DNA of 64,000 nucleotides, from positions 1 to 64,000 of the forward strand of contig NZ_FQUR01000008.1 of assembly GCF_900129115.1 (NCBI RefSeq), in the 5' to 3' direction. Position 1 is the first letter of the stretch; the number at the start of each line of letters is the position of its first letter. This document shows, piece by piece, positions 26,790 through 35,478 of this stretch. The DNA comes from Thermoanaerobacter uzonensis DSM 18761 (GTDB lineage: Bacteria; Bacillota; Thermoanaerobacteria; Thermoanaerobacterales; Thermoanaerobacteraceae). The position numbers and the translations under genes are program-made. The notes beneath the pieces are model-generated. The model was not told the origin of the DNA and searched no databases. It saw only the letters and a program-made list of their open reading frames with translations.

Positions 26790-27632
26790 ATGGAAAAGAT
26801 AGCAATTGTTACAGATAGCTTGTCTGACATACCTGAGGATTTAGTGAAAACTTATAGGATATTTATAGTTCCTCTAACTATCAATATTGATGGTGCAAGT
26901 TATAAAGATGGGGTAGATATAACAAAAGAAGAATTCTATGGGCTTTTAAAAGAAGGGAAAATGCCAACAACTACTCAAGCTTCACCAGTAGAATTTATGG
27001 AAGTTTTTAAAGATTTGTTAAAAAGTTATGATTACATAATTGCCATAATTTTATCTTCAAAATTAAGTGGTACTTATCAATCGGCTGTGATTGCAAGAGA
27101 TATGGTGGACTCAAAAAGAATTGAGGTTATCGATTCAAGACATTATTCTTTAGGAAATGGTATGTTAGTTCTTCAAGCTGCTAAAATGGCAGTTGCAGGA
27201 GCTTCTAAGGAGGAAATTGTTAAAAAAGTGTATGATTTAATTCCTAAAATTAGGTATATAATGGCTTTTGATTCTTTAGACTATCTGTACAGAGGAGGGC
27301 GTCTACCTAAATCACAGGCTTTTATAGGAAATATTTTGAATATAAAGCCTATTTTAATGAATGATGATGGGGAATTAAAAATAGTAGATAAGGTTAGAGG
27401 TCAAAAAAAGGTTATTCGCTGGATGATTGATTATATGAAAAATACAGGAGTAGATTTTACAGATAGAGAAGTTGGATTAATTCATACGGATAAAGAAGAA
27501 TTTTTAAATGAAATAGAAGCTGCTTTAAGAAGTGAGTTAGGGATAACTAAGTTTTTAAGGTCAAGAGCTGGCTGCGGAATAGGCACCCATGCAGGTCCTG
27601 ATGCGGCAGGAGTGTTTTTTGAGGAAAAATAA
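26790..27632 (+). CDS. DegV family fatty acid-binding protein (FakB-like)
   Basis: A 280-residue EDD/DegV protein. Motifs that contact the bound fatty acid are present: TDSLSDIP, TTTQASP and SSKLSGTYQSA. Some DegV proteins are FakB subunits that present fatty acids to FakA. The presence of a FakA-like gene only one gene away supports this, but DegV families are large and the match is inferred. GAAGGAG precedes the ATG. Confidence 0.87.
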   Translation: MEKIAIVTDSLSDIPEDLVKTYRIFIVPLTINIDGASYKDGVDITKEEFYGLLKEGKMPTTTQASPVEFMEVFKDLLKSYDYIIAIILSSKLSGTYQSAVIARDMVDSKRIEVIDSRHYSLGNGMLVLQAAKMAVAGASKEEIVKKVYDLIPKIRYIMAFDSLDYLYRGGRLPKSQAFIGNILNIKPILMNDDGELKIVDKVRGQKKVIRWMIDYMKNTGVDFTDREVGLIHTDKEEFLNEIEAALRSELGITKFLRSRAGCGIGTHAGPDAAGVFFEEK

Positions 27633-27638
27633 ATTTTT

Positions 27639-27669
27639 ATTATTTGCCATTTCAATCACTTTTATACAT
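27639..27669 (+). repeat. Upstream block shared by the first SASP gene and rsmD
   Basis: TATTATTTGCCATTT followed after a short spacer by TTTTATACAT occurs here and again at 28479-28510, upstream of rsmD. The spacers differ by one base in length. The blocks lie in the same orientation and appear to be a duplicated upstream region. A forespore promoter could lie in them, but the match to sigmaG elements is weak. Confidence 0.6.
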
Positions 27670-27747
27670 TTTTGAAAACAAATTTATAGTTTATAAAAAA
27701 GCAATTTGGTTAAATTAATAATACAAACACAAATGGAGGTGATTGAA

Positions 27748-27975
27748 ATGGCAGCAGGATCAGAAACCAAAAATCCTCTTGTGGTAAAAGAGGCAAAACA
27801 GGTTATGAGCCAATGGAAATATGAAATAGCAAGAGAATTAGGAATAACTCCTCCAGCTGATGGCTACTGGGGCAACCTTACATCAAGAGATTGTGGTGCT
27901 GTAGGTGGCCATATGGTAAAGAAAATGATACAAATGGCAGAAAGCCAGATGGCCAGCAAAGGAACTTGGAAATAA
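27748..27975 (+). CDS. Alpha/beta-type small acid-soluble spore protein (first copy)
   Basis: A 75-residue SASP that coats spore DNA and protects it from UV and heat. The hallmark C-terminal block with DGYWGNLTSRDCGAVGGHM is present. The middle KYEIARELGI segment corresponds to the usual protease (GPR) cleavage region. The ATG at 27748 follows TGGAGGTGAT; an in-frame start at 27706 lacks a ribosome site. The next gene is a near-identical copy. Expression in the forespore is expected from the family. Confidence 0.93.
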   Translation: MAAGSETKNPLVVKEAKQVMSQWKYEIARELGITPPADGYWGNLTSRDCGAVGGHMVKKMIQMAESQMASKGTWK

Positions 27976-27992
27976 ATCATATTATTAAATAT

Positions 27993-28026
27993 AAAAAAAG
28001 GATATCCCTTTGGGATATCCTTTTTA
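27993..28026 (+). terminator. Terminator after the first SASP gene
   Basis: A strong hairpin: AAAAAGGATATCCC and GGGATATCCTTTTT around a tight loop, with A and T runs on either side. It separates the two SASP genes, so each is a single-gene unit. Confidence 0.9.
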
Positions 28027-28119
28027 ATATCAAAAGGTATATATAGCAATTGTTTACAGGTATATAACCTAAATAGCGGGTTAAATTAATAATGGAACAT
28101 GATTTAGGAGGTGATTAAA

Positions 28120-28347
28120 ATGGCTGTAGGATCAGAAACTAAGAATCCTCTTGTGGTAAGAGAAGCAAAACAGGTTATGAGCCAATGGAAGTATGAGATA
28201 GCTAATGAATTAGGAATAACTCCTCCAGCTGATGGTTACTGGGGCAACCTCACATCAAGAGATTGTGGTGCTGTAGGTGGCCATATGGTGAGGAAAATGA
28301 TACAAATGGCAGAAAGCCAGATGGCCAGCAAAGGAACTTGGAAATAA
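28120..28347 (+). CDS. Alpha/beta-type small acid-soluble spore protein (second copy)
   Basis: A 75-residue SASP that differs from the upstream copy at only a few positions (for example the third residue, R for K in two places, and NELG for RELG). The two are clearly a tandem duplication. The ATG at 28120 follows AGGAGGTGAT. A 15-base block, GGTTAAATTAATAAT, is shared between the two upstream regions. Confidence 0.93.
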   Translation: MAVGSETKNPLVVREAKQVMSQWKYEIANELGITPPADGYWGNLTSRDCGAVGGHMVRKMIQMAESQMASKGTWK

Positions 28348-28360
28348 AATAATTTATAAT

Positions 28361-28396
28361 AAAAAAGGGCAGTCCTTGTGATTGCCCTTTTAAAAT
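28361..28396 (+). terminator. Terminator after the second SASP gene
   Basis: AAAAGGGCAGTC and GATTGCCCTTTT form a 12-bp stem with one G-T wobble and a 5-base loop, ending in T-rich sequence. Confidence 0.85.
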
Positions 28397-28401
28397 TTTA
28401 A

Positions 28402-28423
28402 TCCAGGTAGTTGCCTACCTGGA
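28402..28423 (+). repeat. 9-bp perfect hairpin without T run, upstream of rsmD
   Basis: TCCAGGTAG at 28402-28410 and CTACCTGGA at 28415-28423 flank a 4-base loop. It lies between the SASP terminator and the rsmD promoter, and no T run follows, so it is not a normal terminator. Its role is unknown. Confidence 0.6.
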
Positions 28424-28478
28424 CTGGGAGAGGAGAAATTGAAGGAAGAATTTTGGGGAAATTTCTGATCCCATAAAT

Positions 28479-28510
28479 ATTATTTGCCATTTTGAAAAAA
28501 TTTTATACAT
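28479..28510 (+). repeat. Second copy of the SASP upstream block, in front of rsmD
   Basis: Same TATTATTTGCCATTT and TTTTATACAT elements as at 27639-27669. It is not followed by a SASP gene. It may be left over from a further SASP unit that has been lost, or may be a promoter of rsmD. Confidence 0.6.
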
Positions 28511-28515
28511 ACTTT

Positions 28516-28545
28516 TTGTGATATTTTTAAAAAATATGCTAAAAT
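28516..28545 (+). promoter_or_regulatory. Candidate sigmaA promoter of rsmD
   Basis: TTGTGA at 28516-28521 and TAAAAT at 28540-28545 are 18 bases apart, and TGC just before the -10 makes it an extended -10 promoter. Confidence 0.5.
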
Positions 28546-28565
28546 AATTGTTGAAGTGGGGGGTA

Positions 28566-29126
28566 ATGTCTTTGAGAGTGATAGCAGGTAAGTTAAAGGG
28601 AAGAAAGGTAAAATCTTTAGATGGTAGTGAAGTGCGGCCAACTGCTGATAGAGTTAAAGAATCGCTGTTTAATATATTGATGAATAAAATAGAAGGAAGT
28701 ATTTTTTTGGATTTATTTGCGGGTACAGGAAATATAGGCATCGAAGCATTAAGCAGAGGGGCCCAGTTTTGCTATTTTGTAGATAAAAGTTTAAAAAGCA
28801 TAAAATGCATAAGGGAGAATGTAGCTGAATTAAATTTAATACCTTTTGCTAAAATACTCCATCGAGATGTGTTGAAAGTTATTGAAATATTAGACAAAAA
28901 TAGCACAAAGTTTGATATAATATTTTTAGATCCCCCTTATTATCAAAACCTTGCCGAAAAAACTCTTATAAAGCTTGGAGAGGCTAAAGTTTTAAAGGAA
29001 GACGGTATTATCATAGCAGAACACCATAAAAATGATAAAGTAAGAGAAAGGTATGAAAATTTAGTAAAGATAAGAGAAAATAAATATGGGGAGACAATAT
29101 TATCATTTTATAAGGAGGAAATATGA
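28566..29126 (+). CDS. rsmD: 16S rRNA (guanine-966 N2)-methyltransferase RsmD
   Basis: A 186-residue SAM-dependent methyltransferase. [11 protein letters not shown] at the N-terminus, the SAM site [18 protein letters not shown] and the catalytic DPPY motif are present. The start is uncertain: the ATG at 28566 is very close to the G-run, and the TTG at 28572 (giving MRVIAGK) is better spaced. It overlaps coaD by four bases, a pairing conserved in Firmicutes. Confidence 0.92.
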   Translation: MSLRVIAGKLKGRKVKSLDGSEVRPTADRVKESLFNILMNKIEGSIFLDLFAGTGNIGIEALSRGAQFCYFVDKSLKSIKCIRENVAELNLIPFAKILHRDVLKVIEILDKNSTKFDIIFLDPPYYQNLAEKTLIKLGEAKVLKEDGIIIAEHHKNDKVRERYENLVKIRENKYGETILSFYKEEI

Positions 29127-29602
29127 AAACTGCAATTTATCCAGGGAGTTTTGATCCAGTTACCTATGGACACATTGATATTATAAAAAGAGGAGCAAAT
29201 TTGTTTGATAGGCTTATTGTAGCTGTGCTTTTAAACCCGTCGAAAAAGCCTTTATTTTCAGTGGAAGAAAGGGTAGAGCTTTTAAAAGCGGTAACTTATG
29301 ATATTTCTAATGTAGAGATTGATTATTTTGATGGTTTGTTGGTGGATTATGCTAAAAAAGTCAATGCTAATGCTATAATAAAAGGCTTAAGAATGGTATC
29401 GGATTTTGAATATGAATTCCAAATGGCGCTAATCAATAAAAAATTAAACCCTTCTGTTGAAACTATTTTTTTAATGACTAATGCAAAGTATGGATATTTA
29501 AGTTCCAGTGTAGTAAAAGAAATTGCACAATTTGGTGGTTGCCTTTCTGAGTTTGTGCCTGACATTGTGACTCAAAAATTAAAAGAAAAATTTTTAAGAT
29601 AA
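29123..29602 (+). CDS. coaD: Pantetheine-phosphate adenylyltransferase
   Basis: Adds AMP to 4'-phosphopantetheine, the step before the last in coenzyme A synthesis. A 159-residue nucleotidyltransferase with the [14 protein letters not shown] motif (HxGH class) and the C-terminal [11 protein letters not shown] segment. It is translationally coupled to rsmD (ATGA overlap), with AAGGAGG in the end of rsmD. Confidence 0.95.
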   Translation: MKTAIYPGSFDPVTYGHIDIIKRGANLFDRLIVAVLLNPSKKPLFSVEERVELLKAVTYDISNVEIDYFDGLLVDYAKKVNANAIIKGLRMVSDFEYEFQMALINKKLNPSVETIFLMTNAKYGYLSSSVVKEIAQFGGCLSEFVPDIVTQKLKEKFLR

Positions 29603-29620
29603 TTAAAGGGGGTTTTATTT

Positions 29621-30085
29621 TTGTCAAATTTTGATGGTTTAGAGGTTCTTAATCTTTTAGAAGAATTAGAAAACATTATAGAAAACAGTTCTTCTATTCC
29701 TCTTTCTAACAAAGTTTTGATAAACAAAGAAGAAGTTTTGGACTTAATAAAACAAATCCGAATAAAATTGCCAGATGAATTTAAAAGGGCGGAATGGATC
29801 AAACAAGAAAGGCAAAGAATTCTTTTAGAGGCACAACAGGAAGCAGAAATGATAACAAAAGAAGCCGAACAAAAGATTAAGGAAATGGTGAGTGAAAGTG
29901 AGATAGTTAAAAAGGCGGAAAAGACGGCAGCAGAAATAATCTCTACTGCCCAAGCTAATGCAAAGGAAATAAGGTTAGGAAGTAGAGAATATGCTGATGA
30001 ATTGCTCGCTAAAATTGAATCACAGGTGTCTGAAATATTGGAAACTATTAGGAGAAATAGAGAAGAATTAAAAGGCAATAAATAG
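29621..30085 (+). CDS. Coiled-coil protein of 154 residues, unknown function
   Basis: Mostly helical and charged, with a long coiled coil over about residues 55-150 that resembles the stalk of F0 ATPase subunit b. No membrane segment is seen, so it is not a true b subunit. The first 50 residues form a separate leucine-rich segment. The TTG start follows AAAGGGGG. It follows coaD by 18 bases. Its stop codon touches the stop codon of the convergent ylbJ with no gap. A link to division or sporulation is possible but not shown. Confidence 0.75.
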   Translation: MSNFDGLEVLNLLEELENIIENSSSIPLSNKVLINKEEVLDLIKQIRIKLPDEFKRAEWIKQERQRILLEAQQEAEMITKEAEQKIKEMVSESEIVKKAEKTAAEIISTAQANAKEIRLGSREYADELLAKIESQVSEILETIRRNREELKGNK

Positions 30086-31267
30086 TTAATGCTGTTGTAG
30101 ATATTGTTTTATAGCTATTGCAAAAAGTAGGATAGTCAAGGTGATAATTATAAAAATTACTAAAGAAAATTGAAATAGGTCCCAGGAATTTTTGTAAGTA
30201 TATGGGTTGAAAACGTGGGAAACTGCATTTTCTTGTTGAATTTTTACTATAGAGAGTAACCAATAGGAGTATAAAGCGGCAAGAAAAAATTGGATTGTTT
30301 TTGCAATGAAATAAGGAAGATATTTTATTTTTGTTTTTGCTATTACTCCTAACACTTGTCCATGTATCGATATTCCGCCCCATGCTATTATAGCGCTTAC
30401 TAATACTACTTTTTGTTCTAAAGGTGCAGAAACTTGGCTTATTAAGTTTGAACCTACTGTTATTTCTAAGAAGCCACTTAAGAAAGCAGGTATTAGACTT
30501 TTGTCAAAACCTAATAATAAGAATAAAGGAGATATGAAGTAAGAAAGAAAATCCAAAATTTTATACAGTTTTAAAAATTCTATTACCACTGAAAAAAGTA
30601 TAACATAACCTCCTATCATGATAATAGTATTTGTTGATTTAAAGACAGCTTCTGACAGGATAGTACTTAAGCTTTTTTTGTTCTGCTCTCTTGTATAATA
30701 CATTTTTTTGATGGCAGCGTTTAAAAGGTTTTTTGTTGAGGGAAGCTTTTTATAAGAATTTTTCTTGTAGAGACGAAAGAGAAGTCCAGTGGTTATAGCT
30801 GCTAAGTAATTAGAAGCCATAATTATGTATCCGGCTTTTGAACTACCGAACATGCCAATTGCGACGGCCCCTAACATAAAAAGCGGGCCTGAATTATTGC
30901 AAAAGGACATGAGTCTTTCTGCTTCTTCTGTTGTGCATAAATTTTCTTCCCAAAGTCTTGATATCACTTGAGCCCCCACGGGATAACCGGAAGTGTATCC
31001 TATTGCCATTGCAAAAGAGCCACTTCCAGGCACGTTAAATAAAGGTCTCATTATAGGTTCTAAAAAAGTGCCTAAAAAATGCACTACTCCTAATTGCAAA
31101 AGAAGCTCTGAACCTATGAAAAAAGGAAGTAGAGAAGGAGTAATAGTAAAAAGCCAAAGGTTTATACCGCCTCTGGCGGCTTCTAATGCTTCTTTAGGGA
31201 AAAGTATTAAAGATAGTACCATTAAAATTAAAAAAGAAATAAAGATATTTAAAAAGGTGTTTTTCAA
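30086..31267 (-). CDS. ylbJ: Sporulation integral membrane protein YlbJ
   Basis: A 393-residue polytopic membrane protein with two nucleoside-recognition (Gate) regions, the first holding the GSGSFAMAIGYTSGYPVGA segment. In Bacillus ylbJ is a sigmaE-dependent gene needed for spore cortex formation. A TTG start (minus strand, 31265-31267) lies behind GGTGGGGA. It lies downstream of tmcAL on the same strand, separated by 74 bases. Its end abuts the coiled-coil gene on the other strand. Confidence 0.9.
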   Translation of the reverse strand: MKNTFLNIFISFLILMVLSLILFPKEALEAARGGINLWLFTITPSLLPFFIGSELLLQLGVVHFLGTFLEPIMRPLFNVPGSGSFAMAIGYTSGYPVGAQVISRLWEENLCTTEEAERLMSFCNNSGPLFMLGAVAIGMFGSSKAGYIIMASNYLAAITTGLLFRLYKKNSYKKLPSTKNLLNAAIKKMYYTREQNKKSLSTILSEAVFKSTNTIIMIGGYVILFSVVIEFLKLYKILDFLSYFISPLFLLLGFDKSLIPAFLSGFLEITVGSNLISQVSAPLEQKVVLVSAIIAWGGISIHGQVLGVIAKTKIKYLPYFIAKTIQFFLAALYSYWLLSIVKIQQENAVSHVFNPYTYKNSWDLFQFSLVIFIIITLTILLFAIAIKQYLQQH

Positions 31268-31341
31268 GATTTATCCCCACCTTGTTTTGGTATCATTACT
31301 ATATTATTTAGAAAGTCCTTTAAAAATGAATGGTGGGGAAT

Positions 31342-32547
31342 TTAAAGTTTTATTAAAGGATGTATGAAGTCTAAACCAGCGATAGAGGAGTTTTTATAAG
31401 CTAGAGTATAGACATCAGTAGCAAATAAATCTTTTTCAAACATTTTAGTATTAGATAGTTTGATTTTATATTGTGATACTTTTGTGATTATAGGAAGGGT
31501 AGATTTTTTCTTTATTTCTCTTAGCATTTCTTTGCCCTTTTCATTAAAACCCAAAACCCTTATATAATTAGGGCCATCAAATTCTTTAAAAATTTGTTTA
31601 TCTATATTAAGCAATAAATGAATGAGTATATGTCTTATTCTGCTTTCTGTGTATCGCTTTGATTTTACAAGTTTTATAAGTTCTTCAACATTATTAGTTT
31701 TATAAGAAGCTTTGTAAATTTTATTTTCTAAGCCTTCAGAGACATCAAATATGTGATTGAGAGGAATGTGATTTCTCAACAGATAAATTAAAATATTAGA
31801 AAATTCCTCTAAAGATATGGGCCCTTGTTTTTTTTCAAAAGAATTTTGCAAAATTTCTTTTGTAAAGTCCGGTATATATTTTTCTAAGCCTTCTAGTCCA
31901 TTTTCAAAAATATGCTTTCTTATAGAAGAAGCACTAGCAAATTCTTCTTTTAGTTCTAACGAAGTATATAAAGAGCCTCTTCGCTTTATAGTAAAAGGTA
32001 TAATAGAACTGCCTATTTTCTTTAGAGCTTTAAGGTATTCTATTGCCAATATGTTATTGGATGTTTGTAAAATCTTTTCTATTTCATTATTATTTATAAC
32101 TTTTTGTAATGCTAATTCACGGGCCTTTGCAAAAGTGATGCCGATTTTTAAATATTCTTTTAATGCTTTTCTGTAATAAATTGGCTCTTCTAAAAGCATT
32201 TCAGCAATTTTTGTGAGTTCATTTAAATCGCCTTTTTCACTCCCAAAAGAGATGCAATCTACTATTTTTAAAGAATCTAATAATTTCACTGCTCCATAAG
32301 CAAAATTTTCTGCAGTGGAAGTAGCGTATACTACTGGTAATTCAATGACTAAATCTATGCCTGCTCTTAACGCTATCTCAGTTCGTTTCCACTTATCAAC
32401 AATAGCTGGTTCTCCTCTTTGTACAAAGTTTCCACTCATTACTGCTATAGTATAATCGCATTTGGTTAATTTTTTTGAAGTTTGAAGATGATAAAGGTGG
32501 CCGTTGTGAAAAGGATTATATTCGACAATAATTCCTAAAATCCCCAT
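31342..32547 (-). CDS. tmcAL: tRNA(Met) cytidine acetate ligase
   Basis: A 401-residue enzyme (YlbM family) that uses acetate and ATP to make N4-acetylcytidine in the wobble position of elongator tRNA(Met). The nucleotidyltransferase motif IIVEYNPFHNGHLYHL is at the N-terminus and VMSGNFVQRGEPA follows. Divergent from pta, so an enzyme that consumes acetate shares its promoter region with the genes that produce it. It is the first gene of a likely tmcAL-ylbJ unit. Confidence 0.92.
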   Translation of the reverse strand: MGILGIIVEYNPFHNGHLYHLQTSKKLTKCDYTIAVMSGNFVQRGEPAIVDKWKRTEIALRAGIDLVIELPVVYATSTAENFAYGAVKLLDSLKIVDCISFGSEKGDLNELTKIAEMLLEEPIYYRKALKEYLKIGITFAKARELALQKVINNNEIEKILQTSNNILAIEYLKALKKIGSSIIPFTIKRRGSLYTSLELKEEFASASSIRKHIFENGLEGLEKYIPDFTKEILQNSFEKKQGPISLEEFSNILIYLLRNHIPLNHIFDVSEGLENKIYKASYKTNNVEELIKLVKSKRYTESRIRHILIHLLLNIDKQIFKEFDGPNYIRVLGFNEKGKEMLREIKKKSTLPIITKVSQYKIKLSNTKMFEKDLFATDVYTLAYKNSSIAGLDFIHPLIKL

Positions 32548-32592
32548 ATAACTTCTTACCCTTTCAAAAAATTTTTTAAGATATACTTATTA

Positions 32593-32621
32593 TTTTACAT
32601 AAAATATGATAAAATGTAAAA
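32593..32621. promoter_or_regulatory. Palindromic divergent promoter between tmcAL and pta
   Basis: TTTTACAT at 32593-32600 and ATGTAAAA at 32614-32621 are perfect complements around 13 bases. On the minus strand this reads TTTACA-N17-TAAAAT, a good promoter for tmcAL. On the plus strand it reads TTTACA-N17-TAAAAG, a weaker one for pta. The dyad could also be an operator. Confidence 0.5.
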
Positions 32622-32679
32622 GGGAGATCGTGTATACAATATTATAGTGATAAAATTGAAAAAGGAAGGGAGATTTTAA

Positions 32680-33678
32680 ATGGCAGTAATGGATAGTATC
32701 ATACAAAAAGCTAAAGCTAATAAAAAAAGAATTGTGCTTCCTGAGGGAAGTGAAGCGCGGACTTTAAAAGCTGCCGAAAGAGTTATCAAAGAAGGTATTG
32801 CCGATGTGGTTTTATTAGGGAAGGAAGAAGAGATAAAAGAAAAAGCAAAGGGATTGGATATCGCGAAAGCAGAAATTATAGACCCTGAAAAGTCGCCTCT
32901 TTTGCAAAAATATGCTGAAGAATATTATAATTTGAGAAAAAACAAAGGAGTTACAGAAGAACAGGCATATCAAATTATGAAAGACCCTATGTACTATGGG
33001 TGCATGATGGTCAAATTAGACGATGTTGATGGTATGGTATCTGGGGCAATTCACGCTACTGCTGATGTTTTCAGACCGGCTTTTCAAATTGTAAAGACGG
33101 CTCCTAATGTGAAAGTAGTATCCAGTGCTTTTATTATGGAAGTGCCTAATTGTACTTATGGGAGTAATGGGGTATTTATTTTTGCTGATTGTGCGATAAA
33201 CCCTAATCCTAATGAAGAGGAATTAGCAGCAATTGCCATTGCTTCTGCCCATACTGCAAAAGTCCTTGCTGGAATTGAGCCTAGAATTGCTATGCTGTCA
33301 TTTTCTACTAAAGGAAGTGCAAACCATGAATTAGTAGATAAGGTGAAAAATGCGACAAAAATCGCAAAAGAATTGGCGCCTGATTTGCTAATTGATGGTG
33401 AGCTTCAATTAGATGCTGCGATTGTCAAAGAAGTAGGGGAGTTAAAGGCTCCAGGAAGTCCTGTAGCAGGAAATGCAAATGTGCTTATTTTCCCAGACTT
33501 GCAAGCTGGAAACATTGGATATAAGCTAGTGCAAAGACTTGCTAAAGCTAATGCTATCGGCCCAATTTCTCAAGGTCTTGCAAAACCTATCAATGACTTG
33601 TCAAGAGGTTGTAGTGTAGAAGATATTGTTAATGTTATAGCAATAACTTGTGTACAAGCTCAAGGGGTGCAAAAATAA
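32680..33678 (+). CDS. pta: Phosphate acetyltransferase
   Basis: Converts acetyl-CoA and phosphate to acetyl phosphate. A 332-residue Pta of the short form, without an N-terminal regulatory domain. Typical segments are [34 protein letters not shown] and the C-terminal [23 protein letters not shown] precedes the ATG. It is followed by ackA after 19 bases, the usual fermentative acetate operon that yields ATP. Confidence 0.96.
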   Translation: MAVMDSIIQKAKANKKRIVLPEGSEARTLKAAERVIKEGIADVVLLGKEEEIKEKAKGLDIAKAEIIDPEKSPLLQKYAEEYYNLRKNKGVTEEQAYQIMKDPMYYGCMMVKLDDVDGMVSGAIHATADVFRPAFQIVKTAPNVKVVSSAFIMEVPNCTYGSNGVFIFADCAINPNPNEEELAAIAIASAHTAKVLAGIEPRIAMLSFSTKGSANHELVDKVKNATKIAKELAPDLLIDGELQLDAAIVKEVGELKAPGSPVAGNANVLIFPDLQAGNIGYKLVQRLAKANAIGPISQGLAKPINDLSRGCSVEDIVNVIAITCVQAQGVQK

Positions 33679-33697
33679 CTTTGAGGAGGCAGCGATT

Positions 33698-34903
33698 ATG
33701 AAAATTTTAGTCATGAACTGTGGAAGTTCGTCATTAAAGTATCAATTATTGGATATGGATAATGGAAAAGTGTTAGCGAAAGGATTGGCGGAAAGAATAG
33801 GTATCAATGATTCTCTTTTAACTCATCAAGTAGAGGGCAAAGATAAAATAAAGATACAAAAAGATATGAAAAATCACAAAGAAGCTATACAAATTGTTTT
33901 AGAGGCTTTAGTAGATAAAGAAATCGGAATATTAAAGGATATGAAAGAAATAGATGCAGTAGGACATAGAGTCGTTCATGGTGGAGAGTTTTTTACTGAT
34001 TCTGTATTGATTGACGATGAGGTGATTAAAAAATTAGAAGCATGTATTGACCTTGCACCTTTGCACAATCCTGCTAATATTGAGGGAATAAAAGCTTGTC
34101 AGCAGATAATGCCAGGGGTGCCAATGGTAGCAGTTTTTGATACGGCTTTCCATCAAACAATGCCAGATTATGCGTATATTTATCCCATTCCTTATGAATA
34201 CTACGAGAAATACAGAATAAGAAGATATGGATTCCATGGGACATCCCATAAATATGTATCTTTAAGAGCTGCTGAAATATTAAATAGGCCTATTGAAGAG
34301 TTAAAAATTATTACTTGCCATTTAGGGAATGGGTCTAGTATCGCTGCGGTTAAAGGCGGTAAGTCGATAGATACAAGTATGGGATTTACTCCATTAGAAG
34401 GGCTGGCTATGGGTACAAGGTCTGGAAATGTTGATCCTTCAATTATAACTTTCTTAATGGAAAAAGAAGGCTTGACTGCAGAACAGGTTATAGATATACT
34501 TAATAAGAAATCAGGTGTGTACGGAATTTCAGGAATAAGTAATGACTTTAGAGATATAGAAAATGCAGCTTTTAAAGAAGGGCATAAAAGAGCTATGTTG
34601 GCATTAAAAGTTTTCGCTTATAGGGTGAAAAAGACAATAGGTTCTTATACAGCTGCTATGGGTGGTGTTGATGTAATTGTGTTTACTGCTGGAGTTGGAG
34701 AAAATGGACCAGAAATGAGAGAGTTTATTTTAGAGGATCTAGAGTTTTTAGGTTTTAAACTGGACAAAGAGAAGAATAAGGTAAGAGGAAAAGAGGAAAT
34801 TATATCTACAGAAGATTCAAAAGTTAAAGTTATGGTTATTCCTACAAATGAAGAATATATGATTGCTAAGGATACTGAAAAATTGGTAAAAGGTTTAAAG
34901 TAG
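33698..34903 (+). CDS. ackA: Acetate kinase
   Basis: Makes ATP and acetate from acetyl phosphate. A 401-residue ASKHA kinase with [13 protein letters not shown] at the start, the HRVVHGGE segment, [13 protein letters not shown] and GNGSSIAAV. The ATG at 33698 follows GAGGAGG; the in-frame codons upstream overlap pta and are not used. No terminator is seen in the few bases before the next promoter. Confidence 0.96.
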   Translation: MKILVMNCGSSSLKYQLLDMDNGKVLAKGLAERIGINDSLLTHQVEGKDKIKIQKDMKNHKEAIQIVLEALVDKEIGILKDMKEIDAVGHRVVHGGEFFTDSVLIDDEVIKKLEACIDLAPLHNPANIEGIKACQQIMPGVPMVAVFDTAFHQTMPDYAYIYPIPYEYYEKYRIRRYGFHGTSHKYVSLRAAEILNRPIEELKIITCHLGNGSSIAAVKGGKSIDTSMGFTPLEGLAMGTRSGNVDPSIITFLMEKEGLTAEQVIDILNKKSGVYGISGISNDFRDIENAAFKEGHKRAMLALKVFAYRVKKTIGSYTAAMGGVDVIVFTAGVGENGPEMREFILEDLEFLGFKLDKEKNKVRGKEEIISTEDSKVKVMVIPTNEEYMIAKDTEKLVKGLK

Positions 34904-34909
34904 ATAATC

Positions 34910-34938
34910 TTGACAACGGATTGTGGGGTTAGTATAAT
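34910..34938 (+). promoter_or_regulatory. Consensus sigmaA promoter of yceD-rpmF
   Basis: TTGACA at 34910-34915, 17 bases, TATAAT at 34933-34938: both boxes match the consensus exactly. It lies just after the ackA stop codon and 37 bases before yceD. A strong constitutive promoter is expected. Confidence 0.9.
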
Positions 34939-34974
34939 AGGTGATGTCAATTATTTTAAGGTGTGTGAAGAAAA

Positions 34975-35460
34975 ATGAAAATCGATCTATTAAAAATCAA
35001 AGGACAGCTTGGCCGCAGCGTAAATATAGACTATGTAGAGGACATAGAGAGCATTGAATTTAAAGGGGAAGAACACAAAGTTGTAACTCCTCTACATGTA
35101 AAAGGTACTATTACCGCACAAAAAGAAGGGCTTTTGGCAGAACTTGATATGACAGGTAGTATAAATGCCGTCTGCGACAGGTGTTTGGATGAATTTGTTT
35201 ATAATTTAGACCTTAAATTACGGGAATATGTAGAGGAGTCAGTAGACGAAGAAGTAGATGATAGTTTTTATGAAAATTTTGATTTAACTACTTTTGTAGT
35301 TCATTTTGTGATATTGTCATTGCCAATGAAATTTTTGTGCAAAGAAGATTGCAAAGGCCTGTGCCCTGTTTGCGGCACTAATTTAAACCACCAAACCTGT
35401 AGCTGCAAGCGGGAAAATATTGATCCGCGGCTTACCGTCCTTTCTAAACTACTGCAATAG
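34975..35460 (+). CDS. yceD: YceD family protein (DUF177)
   Basis: A 161-residue DUF177 protein. YceD is linked to 23S rRNA and large-subunit assembly and is nearly always found before rpmF, as here. Cysteines in VCDRCLDEF and in the C-terminal CKEDCKGLCPVCG followed by CSCKRE are conserved and probably bind zinc. The spacing to rpmF is 18 bases. Confidence 0.88.
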   Translation: MKIDLLKIKGQLGRSVNIDYVEDIESIEFKGEEHKVVTPLHVKGTITAQKEGLLAELDMTGSINAVCDRCLDEFVYNLDLKLREYVEESVDEEVDDSFYENFDLTTFVVHFVILSLPMKFLCKEDCKGLCPVCGTNLNHQTCSCKRENIDPRLTVLSKLLQ

Positions 35461-35478
35461 ATGTAGGAGGTGTTAAAG

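Noticed and set aside
28439..28468. Nine-codon peptide gene
   Set aside because: It has a plausible ribosome site but is too short to support without conservation data, so it is listed only as an observation.
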